Positions 8,996 through 16,727 of a stretch of DNA of 54,078 nucleotides are shown here, piece after piece. The translations under genes were made by a program, and so were the position numbers. Source of the DNA: DASYYE01 sp035946955 (lineage in GTDB: Bacteria; Actinomycetota; Actinomycetes; Streptosporangiales; Streptosporangiaceae). Numbering within the stretch: position 1 is the stretch's first letter; each line of letters starts with the position of its first letter. The DNA is taken from contig DASYYE010000582.1 in NCBI GenBank assembly GCA_035946955.1, positions 1 to 54,078 of the forward strand, written 5' to 3'. The notes under the pieces are model-generated. The model saw only the letters and a program-made list of their open reading frames with translations, was not told the origin of the DNA and made no database searches.

Positions 8996-10174
8996 TCAGG
9001 TGCTGGCGTCGGTCAGTGCCGCCACAAGGCCCTCGATCTCGTCTTCGGTATGGAAGAACCCGATCGACGCGCGCACGCACCCGTTCGGCGGGATGGCCCG
9101 GATGGTGTAGCCGCGCCCCGCCATCCGGGCGACCATCTCCACCGGGGGGATGGTGGTGCGCAGGCTGAGGAGACCCGTGTGAGTGGCGGGGGTCAGCACG
9201 GTGATGCCGCTTGCGCCCGCCAGTGCGAGCCGCGCGTACTCGGCCAGGGCCGCGGTGCGCCGGGCGGCCCATTCCAGGCCGACATCCTCCGCCATCCACC
9301 GCAGCGCGGCGGCGAAGCCCGCGATCTGCGGCAGTCCTCTCGTGCCGACCTCGTACCTGGTCACGTCGGGGTTGGGGGTGAAACGCCCGTCGGTCTCCCA
9401 GGTGTCGACGGAGTTCCAGCCCACGACCGTCTGCGCGATCCGGTCCAGGCACCGCGGATGGACGAACAGCGCACCGGTGCCCTCCGGGCCACACAGCCAC
9501 TTCTGGCCTGAGATCGCGTACGCGTCCACGTCCAGGCATCGCACGTCGACCGGCAGCACGCCGGCCGACTGTGCCCCATCGACGGCCACCAGCGCCCCGT
9601 GGCGCCGCGCCGCGGCCAGCACTGGCGCGATGTCCAGGATCCCCCCGTCGACGTAACTGACGTGTGACACCACGACCAGCCTGGTATGGCTGTCGATCGC
9701 TGCCACCAGCTGAGCTGGCAGATCGGCCGCCGGTTCCCCCGGTTCCCAGCGCACGGTCCGCACTTCGACGCCATGGCGCGCGCGCAGTACCCCCAGCGGC
9801 AGGATGCCGCCCTTGTGCTCGACGCGTGTGGAGACCGCGTTGTCACCGGGGCGCCAGGCCAGGCCGTGGGCCACCACGTTCATCCCGTCGGTGGTGTGGT
9901 GGGTCAGCGCGATCTCTCCCGGCCCGGCTCCGAGCAGGGCGGCTGCCCGGGCCCGGGCCTCGGCGTGCAGCCGGTCGCGTTCTCCTGTCGCGGCGGCGCC
10001 CATCCGGCCGGACTGCCACTCGCGGGTACTCACCGACACCGTCGCGTCGTGGGCAGCGCGGCACAGCGGCCCGGTGTAGCCGGCGTTGAAGTAACCGCCC
10101 GCCGTGACAGCTGGCAGGTCCGCCCGCACCCGCGCCAGGGCCGTTGACCGGGTGTCCACGTGCGGGACGGTCAC
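8996..10174 (-). CDS. PLP-dependent class V aminotransferase-fold enzyme (cysteine desulfurase/epimerase-like)
   Basis: The gene starts at GTG 10174, overlapping the upstream stop by 4 bp. The longer in-frame extension to 10630 is antisense-like, Arg-rich sequence and was discarded. The 392 residues show the class V fold: HHTTDGMNVV, the PLP-binding DGAQSAGVLPVDV, and the Schiff-base Lys in SGQKWLCGPEGTGALFV. This lysine context matches isopenicillin-N-epimerase-like and selenocysteine-lyase-like enzymes better than NifS/IscS, and no mobile Cys loop is evident. Possible reactions are C-S lysis, epimerisation or beta-elimination on an amino acid intermediate. Confidence 0.88.
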   Translation of the reverse strand: MTVPHVDTRSTALARVRADLPAVTAGGYFNAGYTGPLCRAAHDATVSVSTREWQSGRMGAAATGERDRLHAEARARAAALLGAGPGEIALTHHTTDGMNVVAHGLAWRPGDNAVSTRVEHKGGILPLGVLRARHGVEVRTVRWEPGEPAADLPAQLVAAIDSHTRLVVVSHVSYVDGGILDIAPVLAAARRHGALVAVDGAQSAGVLPVDVRCLDVDAYAISGQKWLCGPEGTGALFVHPRCLDRIAQTVVGWNSVDTWETDGRFTPNPDVTRYEVGTRGLPQIAGFAAALRWMAEDVGLEWAARRTAALAEYARLALAGASGITVLTPATHTGLLSLRTTIPPVEMVARMAGRGYTIRAIPPNGCVRASIGFFHTEDEIEGLVAALTDAST

Positions 10175-11457
10175 GCGGTCACCGCCACGACGTCGATGTC
10201 GACCTCGACTGAGACGGTGGCGCACAGCCGCGCCGCCGTGGCGGCGGCGGCACGGCCCGTCTCGCCGGTGACCACCAGGTAGGAGGTCCGGTCGAGGTAG
10301 GAGCTGGCCGCGCATATGACGTCGCCGGCAGCGAGGCCCTGGTGCGCGATGAGCACTGCCGGGTCGGCACTGGCCGCCTGCCAGCCAGTAATGGCCATCA
10401 CCCGGCCTGGGTCCGGAGCCAGGAACCGGATGGCCGCGCCCCGGCCGGGCCGCCATCCAGAGGTGTCGACCGGCCTGCCCAGCATCTGGTCGAATACGGC
10501 TCCGTGCAGTTCTACTCCGGTGATGTGCTGGGTCATGGTGTGGATGTGGCCGCCACCGGGCCGGTTGTGCACCTCGCCGATGACGACCTCGGTGCCGTCC
10601 AGCCAGCATTCGACGTGGAACACCCCCCACCGCACCGCCAGCGCGGTGAGCGCCGAGCGGACTGTGCTGCTCACCGCCGCCTCACGCGCGGGGCTGAGTT
10701 CCGCTGGCATCGAATGGCCCATCTCCACGAAATGTGGCGCGCCATTGGTCAGCTTCTGGGTGACCGCCAGGACGTGGGGTACGCCGTCGACACACACCCC
10801 TTCCACGCTGTACTCGTCGCCGCGCTGGAACCCTTCGATCAGGAACCCGGCGGCGCCGGCCGCAGGTTCGGGGAGCCCAGCGTCCCGGCTGAACGCGCGG
10901 ACGGACGCCACGATGTGCTCCAGCGCCTGCGCTACCTCGGCAGGGTCGCGCACCAGGGTGACCCCGACGCTGCCTTGCCCCTGCCGGGGCTTGATGACCC
11001 ACGGGCCGGGTGGGTGGGCGAGGGCGAAACCGACTGCCTCGGCCTCGGTCTGGCACCGGGCCGAAGGGGGCTGGCGGAACCCTCGCTCCCGCAGCGCCTC
11101 ACGGCATGCCGCTTTGTCACGCAGTAGCCGCGCGGTGGGCAGTCCGTTCCCTGGCAGGCCTAGCGCGTCGGCGACCGCCGCCACCGACTCCACGGCCTGC
11201 TCACGGAACCCGTATACACCACAGAAACGTGGCAGCCGGCGCCCGCCGTCCAGCGCCCAGGCCGTGCATGCCGCCACGTCGTGGAATGGCAGTTCCACCA
11301 CCTCGGCGGCACGCTCGGTCAGTTCGGGGACGGCAGCGAGGTGCTCCGGCGTGTCCACCAGCCAGACCGGCAGGTCGCGGGCCCGTGCCTGGTCCAGGCA
11401 GTCTCGTCCAGGGGCGGCGCTGGCGCCGCCGAGCAGAAGCAGTGGGTTCGTCAGCAC
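10171..11457 (-). CDS. ATP-grasp ligase, copy 2
   Basis: I placed the start at GTG 11457, preceded by AGAGGAC, rather than at 11559, which would overlap the upstream gene by 68 bp. The product has 428 residues. A preATP-grasp N-domain opens with LLLLGGASAAPG. The ATP-grasp core has PWVIKPRQGQGSVGV (nucleotide-binding Lys and glycine loop), FLIEGFQRGDEYSVEG and the metal-binding VVIGEVHNRPGGGHIH. It resembles carboxylate-amine ligases of the BacD/carnosine-synthase/PurK group, which form amide bonds through acyl phosphates. A second ATP-grasp gene precedes it by 34 bp, so two separate ligations are likely in the pathway. Confidence 0.88.
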   Translation of the reverse strand: MLTNPLLLLGGASAAPGRDCLDQARARDLPVWLVDTPEHLAAVPELTERAAEVVELPFHDVAACTAWALDGGRRLPRFCGVYGFREQAVESVAAVADALGLPGNGLPTARLLRDKAACREALRERGFRQPPSARCQTEAEAVGFALAHPPGPWVIKPRQGQGSVGVTLVRDPAEVAQALEHIVASVRAFSRDAGLPEPAAGAAGFLIEGFQRGDEYSVEGVCVDGVPHVLAVTQKLTNGAPHFVEMGHSMPAELSPAREAAVSSTVRSALTALAVRWGVFHVECWLDGTEVVIGEVHNRPGGGHIHTMTQHITGVELHGAVFDQMLGRPVDTSGWRPGRGAAIRFLAPDPGRVMAITGWQAASADPAVLIAHQGLAAGDVICAASSYLDRTSYLVVTGETGRAAAATAARLCATVSVEVDIDVVAVTA

Positions 11458-11491
11458 AGCGGAGTCCTCTGGCCAAGGCACTGGGCGGCGG

Positions 11492-12778
11492 TCAGTCAAT
11501 GTGGCACCGCATCCGGTCGAGTGCGTATCCGGCCCGCTGGACGGCCTCAGCGGTGTCACGGCCCACCGTGATCACGTGTGCGGTCTGGCAGTCGAAGAAA
11601 CTCGCAGGTGGCAGGAGCACCTGATCGCCAACGTGCTTGGTGACCCATAGTTGCGCGACACCCGGGCACTCCCGGGCCGCGCGCACGCCGTCCCAGGAAC
11701 GGACGGTCCCTGGCCGGGCGGCCAGCAGATAGCGCACACAGCTGCCCCCGGCGGGTCGCGCCCCCAGTTCCACGGGCTCGCCAAATGCCGCTTGAAATGC
11801 CGAGGCGATCAGCTCATCGCTCCCCGCGAGCGGCACCAGGTGCGAGGCAATGAAATTGCCGCCAAGCCGCGCATTTACTTCGATGACCTTTGCACCGGAG
11901 CTGGTCAGCATCACCTCAACATGGAATCCGCATGCGTCCAGCCCAACGGCCTGGACAGCCTGGACGGCGATATCGATGGCCGCCTGGCGCGCCGCTTCGC
12001 TAATCTCGGCCGGAAATGAGTTCTGGTACTCGGTGAAATATGCGTCATGTGCGATCAGCTTGTCCGAGACACCGCAGACGCGTACTTCCTTCCGGCTCAC
12101 CACCCCTTCCACGCTGACCTCCCGCCCGCTCACATACTCCTCGTAGACGAACTCGCCGGGGTAGTAGGCGAAGAACGGGTCAGCCTCCGGAGCGGCGTAG
12201 GTGACGGCCGCGTCGTATGCCGCGCGGAGCTGGGACTCATTGGCTACCGCGAAGATCCCCGCGCTGCCCGCCCCGCCCGTCGGCTTATAGATGGCGGGGT
12301 AGCCGACGCGCGCCGCGGCCTCCCGCAGGTCTTCCCAGCTGGTCACCCGCACGGACGCCGGGCACGGCACCCCGTGCGCGGCGAGCGCTGCCCGCATCGC
12401 GGCCTTGTTGCGTGCGGTGCGGGCGGCCGCGGCATCGCCGGGCAGTCCCAGCGCCTGCGCCACCTCAGCAGCTGGGACCACCCCGTGGTCCCAGAACGTG
12501 ATGACGCCGTCGAACGGGTCGGCCGTGTGCCGCGCCCGGAGCTCGCTGACCGCCAGCTCCATCTCCGCCGCGGTATCCGTCCGCACCGGGATGTGCGCGT
12601 CCACGTAGGGCTCCGCCCACGCCGGGATATGCTCCCCCGCGACCGACACCCGCAGGCCCTGTTGCTTAGCGACCTGGAACGCGCGGACCTTCTGCTCGTA
12701 CATGGCGTGCATGAAAAGGATGTGCGGCAGCTGATCCTCCCCGTGAGCCCCGTAAGTGATCGTGAACCGTGTCGACAT
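11492..12778 (-). CDS. ATP-grasp ligase, copy 1 (first gene of the operon)
   Basis: The 428-residue protein starts at ATG 12778 and opens the operon. After an N-terminal domain (residues 1 to about 110) the ATP-grasp core shows YPAIYKPTGGAGSAGIFAV, the hinge FVYEEYVSGREVSVEGV and the Mg-binding KVIEVNARLGGNFIASHLV. This is the L-amino-acid ligase-like subgroup (BacD type). Similarity to copy 2 is limited to the core motifs, which implies different substrates. Its 5' region carries the 20-bp direct repeats and the CCTCCCGG tandem array, and PIG-L is transcribed divergently 163 bp away. Confidence 0.88.
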   Translation of the reverse strand: MSTRFTITYGAHGEDQLPHILFMHAMYEQKVRAFQVAKQQGLRVSVAGEHIPAWAEPYVDAHIPVRTDTAAEMELAVSELRARHTADPFDGVITFWDHGVVPAAEVAQALGLPGDAAAARTARNKAAMRAALAAHGVPCPASVRVTSWEDLREAAARVGYPAIYKPTGGAGSAGIFAVANESQLRAAYDAAVTYAAPEADPFFAYYPGEFVYEEYVSGREVSVEGVVSRKEVRVCGVSDKLIAHDAYFTEYQNSFPAEISEAARQAAIDIAVQAVQAVGLDACGFHVEVMLTSSGAKVIEVNARLGGNFIASHLVPLAGSDELIASAFQAAFGEPVELGARPAGGSCVRYLLAARPGTVRSWDGVRAARECPGVAQLWVTKHVGDQVLLPPASFFDCQTAHVITVGRDTAEAVQRAGYALDRMRCHID

Positions 12779-12820
12779 CCCCGGGTCACCGCGGTCAGGC
12801 TAACGGCTCATGACGGGCCT

Positions 12821-12860
12821 TTCCGGGTTGAGTGCATACTTTCCACGTTAAGTGCATAAA
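12821..12860. promoter_or_regulatory. Two 20-bp direct repeats upstream of the seven-gene operon
   Basis: Bases 12821-12840 and 12841-12860 follow one pattern: TTCC, two variable bases, GTT, G or A, AGTGCATA, two variable bases. They are consecutive 20-bp units, about two helical turns. They lie 43-82 nt upstream of the first ATP-grasp start. On that strand they contain TATGCACT twice, which may overlap the promoter. I infer an activator or repressor operator; the cognate protein is not identified. The adjacent CitB-like regulator is a candidate. Confidence 0.45.
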
Positions 12861-12870
12861 AATCACACGG

Positions 12871-12902
12871 CCTCCCGGCCTCCCGGCCTCCCGGCCTCCC
12901 GG
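12871..12902. repeat. Four tandem copies of CCTCCCGG
   Basis: Bases 12871-12902 are four exact 8-bp units in the 163-bp intergenic region between the first ATP-grasp gene and the PIG-L gene. Length variation by slippage is plausible and would shift the spacing of upstream elements for either divergent gene. Confidence 0.8.
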
Positions 12903-12941
12903 CGTCATCGGCTGACGGGTGAGGCGCGCTAGCATCCGGCC

Positions 12942-13661
12942 ATGGCCGAATCGGAGCCGTTCGACAGCGTGCTCGTCGTGATGGCACATCCGGATGACGT
13001 CGACTATGGTGCCGCCGGAACGGTCGCCAGGTGGACACGCATGGGCACCCGGGTGGGCTACTGCGTGGTCACCGACGGGGATGCGGGGGCTGAGGACCCC
13101 CGGGTGGACCGGGCAGAGCTGGCGAGCCGCCGCCGGGCGGAACAGCGGGACGCGGCACGGATCGTCGGGGTGAGCGATGTCCGGTTTCTCGGCTACTCCG
13201 ACGGCTCGGTCTCGGCCAGCCTGGGCCTGCGCCGCGACATCACCCGGGTGATCCGCGCCACGCGACCGGACCTGGTGCTCACCCACAGTCCGGAACGCAA
13301 CCTGACCCGCGTCAAGGCAAGCCATCCTGACCACCGCGCGGTCGGCGCCGCCGTGCTCGACGCGGTCTATCCGGATGCGCGGAACCCGTGCAGCTACCCG
13401 GAACAGGTCATCAGCGAAGGGCTGGAACCCTGGGTGGTGCCACAGGTCTGGCTGCGCGGCGGCCCAACCGACGACCACTACGTCGACGTCACCGCTACCT
13501 TCGAGCTGAAGATGGCCGCGATCCGTGCCCACCGCAGCCAAGGCGGCCAGGAAGCAGAGTTCAGCGAGGTCATGCGGGGTCGACTGGCCGTCTTCGCCGA
13601 GCGGGCAGGGCTTCCGCCAGGCCGGCTCTGCGAGGCCTTTCAGAGGGTTGACACCGCGTAG
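12942..13661 (+). CDS. PIG-L/LmbE family zinc deacetylase
   Basis: The 239-residue product carries the family zinc motif AHPDDVDYGAAGT (residues 15-27) and the C-terminal HPDHRAVG, giving the H-D-D and H ligands. Homologues such as MshB deacetylate N-acetyl sugars; others act on antibiotic intermediates. The length fits a minimal single-domain member. It is divergent from the biosynthetic operon across 163 bp, which suggests a role in removing an acyl group from a pathway intermediate or in self-protection. A mycothiol-type housekeeping role is possible but less likely in this context. Confidence 0.88.
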   Translation: MAESEPFDSVLVVMAHPDDVDYGAAGTVARWTRMGTRVGYCVVTDGDAGAEDPRVDRAELASRRRAEQRDAARIVGVSDVRFLGYSDGSVSASLGLRRDITRVIRATRPDLVLTHSPERNLTRVKASHPDHRAVGAAVLDAVYPDARNPCSYPEQVISEGLEPWVVPQVWLRGGPTDDHYVDVTATFELKMAAIRAHRSQGGQEAEFSEVMRGRLAVFAERAGLPPGRLCEAFQRVDTA

Positions 13662-13788
13662 TCCTTGCGGCAGGCGCGCCTATTCAGCCCTGTCCGGAAC
13701 ATGCCAGACAGCTCCACTGCACCGCCCCGATATTAGGCTGTACCCGGCCATTCAACGGTCTGACACATTCGCACGGGGTGATGCACGG

Positions 13789-14478
13789 ATGTCCATGGAG
13801 TCCGCGCTGGCCGCGAGCGATTTCCACGGCATCGACGCAGCCTGCGTCTCAGAACACGAGCGCCGGAACGCTCTGCACCTGCTGGTCGGCATGATGGAAC
13901 TGGCCAGGCAGAGCTGGCCGCCCGCGACGGCCCGCCCCGCGCCACCCGCCGCCTCGAGCACCGCGATCGCAAACGTCATAGCCCGGGTCATAGCCCGGGT
14001 CAGTGAGCCGTTGGTCCGGGCACTGCTGGTCGGCAAGATCGTGACGGCCATGGACCGCGGGGTGCGGCTGGACATCAGTGACGGATCGTCCCTGCCCGGC
14101 CGCTGCGCGCGGCCGGGCGAGCTGGTCACGATCCTCGGCAATCTCATCGACAACGCGGTCGACGCGCTCCTCGAGCACCCGCGAGCCGAGCCATGGGTCG
14201 AGGTGGAGGTGCGCGGGCGTGGCGCGGTCACGGAACTGCGCGTGACGGACAACGGCCCAGGGGTGCCGCCTGGAGATCGCCAGTGGATATTCGCCAGCGG
14301 CTCCTCCACCAAGCGGCCCACCGATGGGCGTCATCGTGGCCTGGGCCTCGCCATCGTCCGGCGCATCGTCAGGTACCGGGGCGGGACAGTGTCAGTCACG
14401 GGCATCCAGGGCGGCGGCGCGGTGTTCACCGTCCGGCTGCCCGCAGACCCACCCGGCTCCCTCCGACGTGCCCAATGA
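13789..14478 (+). CDS. Sensorless CitA-like histidine kinase
   Basis: From ATG 13789 the protein has 229 residues. It contains a Spo0B-type phosphoacceptor helix SEHERRNALHLLVGMMELAR (His23, matching the HEFxNxLH pattern of CitA/DcuS kinases) and a complete HATPase domain: N box LGNLIDNAVDALL, DNGPGVPPGD and GRHRGLGLAIVRRI. There is no transmembrane segment, periplasmic PAS or cytoplasmic PAS, all usual in this family, so the signal must be cytosolic or come from a partner. A 12-bp tandem duplication (13976-13999) doubles the residues VIAR. The stop overlaps the response regulator start (ATGA). Confidence 0.82.
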   Translation: MSMESALAASDFHGIDAACVSEHERRNALHLLVGMMELARQSWPPATARPAPPAASSTAIANVIARVIARVSEPLVRALLVGKIVTAMDRGVRLDISDGSSLPGRCARPGELVTILGNLIDNAVDALLEHPRAEPWVEVEVRGRGAVTELRVTDNGPGVPPGDRQWIFASGSSTKRPTDGRHRGLGLAIVRRIVRYRGGTVSVTGIQGGGAVFTVRLPADPPGSLRRAQ

Positions 14479-15146
14479 TCGAAGTCCTGATCGTGGATGA
14501 CGACTTCTATGTCGCGGAGGTCAATGCGCGCTACGTGTCCGCGGCCCCAGGATTCCATGTGGCGGGCATGGAGCACAGTGCGGCCTCAGCGCTGTCCGCC
14601 GTCAAACGCGGCGGTATCGACTTGATCCTCCTTGATCAGTACCTGCCTGATGAGAGCGGGCTCTCCCTCACCCGCCGGCTGCGCCAGCACAGCCACGACA
14701 TTGACGTGATCATGGTGACGGCCGACCGGCGGCCCGCTTCGGTCCGGGAGGCGCTGCGCGCCGGGGTGCTCCAGTACATCGTGAAGCCGTTTACTTTCGA
14801 GGCACTGCGCGGCAAGCTGGACGCCTACGCGCGTCTGCGCGATGCTCTCGACGACGTGGAGATGGATCAGGACGGGGTCGACCGCGTGGTCGGCACGCTG
14901 CGCACCTCAACCGTCACCAACACCATGCCCAAGGGCTTCACGGAGCTGACCGCCGAGCTGATCGGGCAAATCATCTCCCGCACCGATCATCCAGTGTCGG
15001 CGCATGAGGTGTCAGAGCAGGCGAGTGTCAGCCGCTCCACCGCCCAGCGATACCTCAAGCACCTGGCGGAAACAGGCAGGTTGCGGGTCACTCTCACCTA
15101 CGGGCGCACCGGCCGTCCGGAACACCGTTACACCGGGATCTCATGA
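14475..15146 (+). CDS. CitB/DcuR-family response regulator
   Basis: The 223-residue protein starts at ATG 14475 inside the kinase stop. The receiver domain has the acidic VDDD near residues 8-10, phospho-acceptor Asp54 in LILLDQYLPDESG, Thr in VMVTADR and Lys in YIVKPF. The C-terminal winged-helix part (VSAHEVSEQASVSRSTAQRYLKHL) matches CitB/DpiA regulators. Such pairs usually respond to di- or tricarboxylates. Here the sensorless kinase and the biosynthetic neighbours suggest pathway-specific control, possibly through the direct repeats at 12821-12860. Confidence 0.88.
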   Translation: MIEVLIVDDDFYVAEVNARYVSAAPGFHVAGMEHSAASALSAVKRGGIDLILLDQYLPDESGLSLTRRLRQHSHDIDVIMVTADRRPASVREALRAGVLQYIVKPFTFEALRGKLDAYARLRDALDDVEMDQDGVDRVVGTLRTSTVTNTMPKGFTELTAELIGQIISRTDHPVSAHEVSEQASVSRSTAQRYLKHLAETGRLRVTLTYGRTGRPEHRYTGIS

Positions 15147-15159
15147 GGCGGGCGCGGGG

Positions 15160-15774
15160 TTATGTACCGCTTCTCGTTTCTGGCGCCGGTGCCTGTGCCG
15201 AGATGACGGCGGCGATGAGTTCGTCGGTCTTCCCCGGGAAGGACCAGCCGAGATCATCAGGCTTACCGGTGCCCGCGGCGTCCTGCCCGCCCTGCAGGTA
15301 CCTCCGCAGCGTCGAAAGGTCGGCTGATGGCTCCGGTCCAAGCAACGCCAGCCGGTGCTCGGCGGCGGCGCCCACGATCACGCGCGCGAAGTCTTCGTTG
15401 ATGCCCTGTGCTCTCGGCGCCCACAGGTCGATCACCCGGGGCCCGGCGGCGGTGGCCACCATCAGGTCGATATGAGTGTCCACGATGCCGGTGAGGAGCG
15501 CTTTACTGCGCCGCACGGTGATCCCGGTGAGCCACTCGTGCCGGATCTGCCCTATCGCCACCTTCCCTGCGCTGCGCTGGGCGGCCCGGCGCTTGCTCAC
15601 CGCGTTGGCGGTCAGGGCCATGGCCAGGCCTGCAGCACCGAACCCGACCCAGCCGCCGCCCTTGTCGAACTGGGTGGTCAAGAAGACGGTCCGCCGGTCG
15701 GTAATGACCAGGGTGGTCCGGTTCTCCAGCGTCCACGACTTCGCCCCGCGCTCGGACACCTGGCAGTAGCCCAC
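15160..15774 (-). CDS. Hypothetical protein, probably frameshifted near its 5' end
   Basis: The open part gives 204 residues, including TLENRTTLVITDRRTVFLTT, which resembles the start of bacterial PH-like domains, and one hydrophobic Gly/Ala-rich stretch (WVGFGAAGLAMALTANAV). Coding-like sequence extends upstream. A good ribosome site (AAAGGAGAG) precedes ATG 15893 in another frame, which has G/C-rich third positions down to a five-C run at 15789-15793. One extra base there would join both frames into a single product of about 240 residues. I see no function. GTG 15774 is only the first permitted start in this frame. Confidence 0.55.
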   Translation of the reverse strand: MGYCQVSERGAKSWTLENRTTLVITDRRTVFLTTQFDKGGGWVGFGAAGLAMALTANAVSKRRAAQRSAGKVAIGQIRHEWLTGITVRRSKALLTGIVDTHIDLMVATAAGPRVIDLWAPRAQGINEDFARVIVGAAAEHRLALLGPEPSADLSTLRRYLQGGQDAAGTGKPDDLGWSFPGKTDELIAAVISAQAPAPETRSGT

Positions 15775-15960
15775 GCGCAGCAGGGTCTCCCCCGGCTCCA
15801 GGTGCAGTTGACGCCATCGAGGGTCGCCGCTGTCCAGTACGGAGACTGGGTGTCCCCGATGGCCCGCACGGCAGTGATTTGCTGGGGGAGCATGGTCAGC
15901 TCTCCTTTCACATCGGCAGTGACCGGACGGGCCGGTTTCTTGGCCGGATACCTGACGGTG

Positions 15961-16545
15961 TTAGAAGGGGATCGGAAAGAGCAGCACTGCGCCGCCGCGC
16001 GAGATGTACCGGACATAGAGCGCAATGAGCGGGCAGGCGAGCAGCCCCGCCCACGCATGCTGCGTGATCACCGCCAGCAGGCTTGCGGCCGAGGCATACG
16101 ACCAGAAGGCCACCAGCACCCGCCGGCGGGTGTCACGGTCGCCGCAGTAGACGCCCCAGCTCTCGCGCGCGGCGAAGCCGAAGGCCGGCAGCAACACGAA
16201 CGCCGCCGCACCGGAGGTGCTGAAGCCACCGGCGACGGCCGCGATGCTCAGCAGGCCCATCAGCGCGCCGGCGAACGGCCGCGTGACCGCGTTTTTCACC
16301 CCGCGCCAGAACCGGGTTGCCTGCCACACCAGCAGGCCGCCAAGAGCGAAGCCAGCGATGGCCTGGAGCACGCCGGTGAAGCCGCGTCCCAGGTACGGGA
16401 AGCTGGCGGCCAGTTCGGCGAGCCCGGCGATCCCAAGTACCACCGCGGCGATGGGCCGTTTCTTGGCAAGAACCAGCTGGCACTGCCCGCCCCCGTGGGC
16501 AGGGCCGGTGTGGGCAGGAGCAGCGGAGGGCGTTTCGGCGGTCAT
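15961..16545 (-). CDS. Multi-pass membrane protein of unknown function
   Basis: ATG 16545 has AAAGGGAT a few bases upstream and is preferred to the longer frame. The 194 residues begin with a hydrophilic head (MTAETPSAAPAHTG) and contain about five hydrophobic segments, for example PIAAVVLGIAGLAELAASFP, the GVLQAIAGFALGGLLVW region and ASLLAVITQHAWAGLLACPL. I recognise no catalytic motif. The gene lies 67 bp upstream of the frameshifted gene on the same strand and may be co-transcribed with it. Confidence 0.7.
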   Translation of the reverse strand: MTAETPSAAPAHTGPAHGGGQCQLVLAKKRPIAAVVLGIAGLAELAASFPYLGRGFTGVLQAIAGFALGGLLVWQATRFWRGVKNAVTRPFAGALMGLLSIAAVAGGFSTSGAAAFVLLPAFGFAARESWGVYCGDRDTRRRVLVAFWSYASAASLLAVITQHAWAGLLACPLIALYVRYISRGGAVLLFPIPF

Positions 16546-16727
16546 GTGGGTATCCCTTTGCGGGGGCGACGGACCCGGCCGAGGCAGGACTTCGGCCAAC
16601 TGTCCGTAATTGTTCGCCGCGCCGTCTTGCCGCGCATGATCCCCGCTTGGGGGTCATACGCCTGCCGTCTCAGGCATCACGGCCAGACGCGCCCTGGGCA
16701 CCGCGGATTCCGCCGGAGCAGGAACCC

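Noticed and set aside
10175..10630. In-frame N-terminal extension of the PLP enzyme (152 extra residues)
   Set aside because: The extension is Arg/Pro/Gly-rich, lies antisense-frame over the ATP-grasp gene and has no family similarity; GTG 10174 overlaps the upstream stop in the usual way.
12871..12902. CCTCCCGG array considered as CRISPR or replication iterons
   Set aside because: Units of 8 bp without spacers and no replication genes nearby; a simple tandem repeat is the best description.
15678..16058. 126-residue frame on the minus strand as an independent gene
   Set aside because: Its 5' third overlaps the end of the membrane-protein gene and its 3' third is Arg/Ser/Pro-rich; only the middle from 15893 looks coding, as the start of the frameshifted gene.
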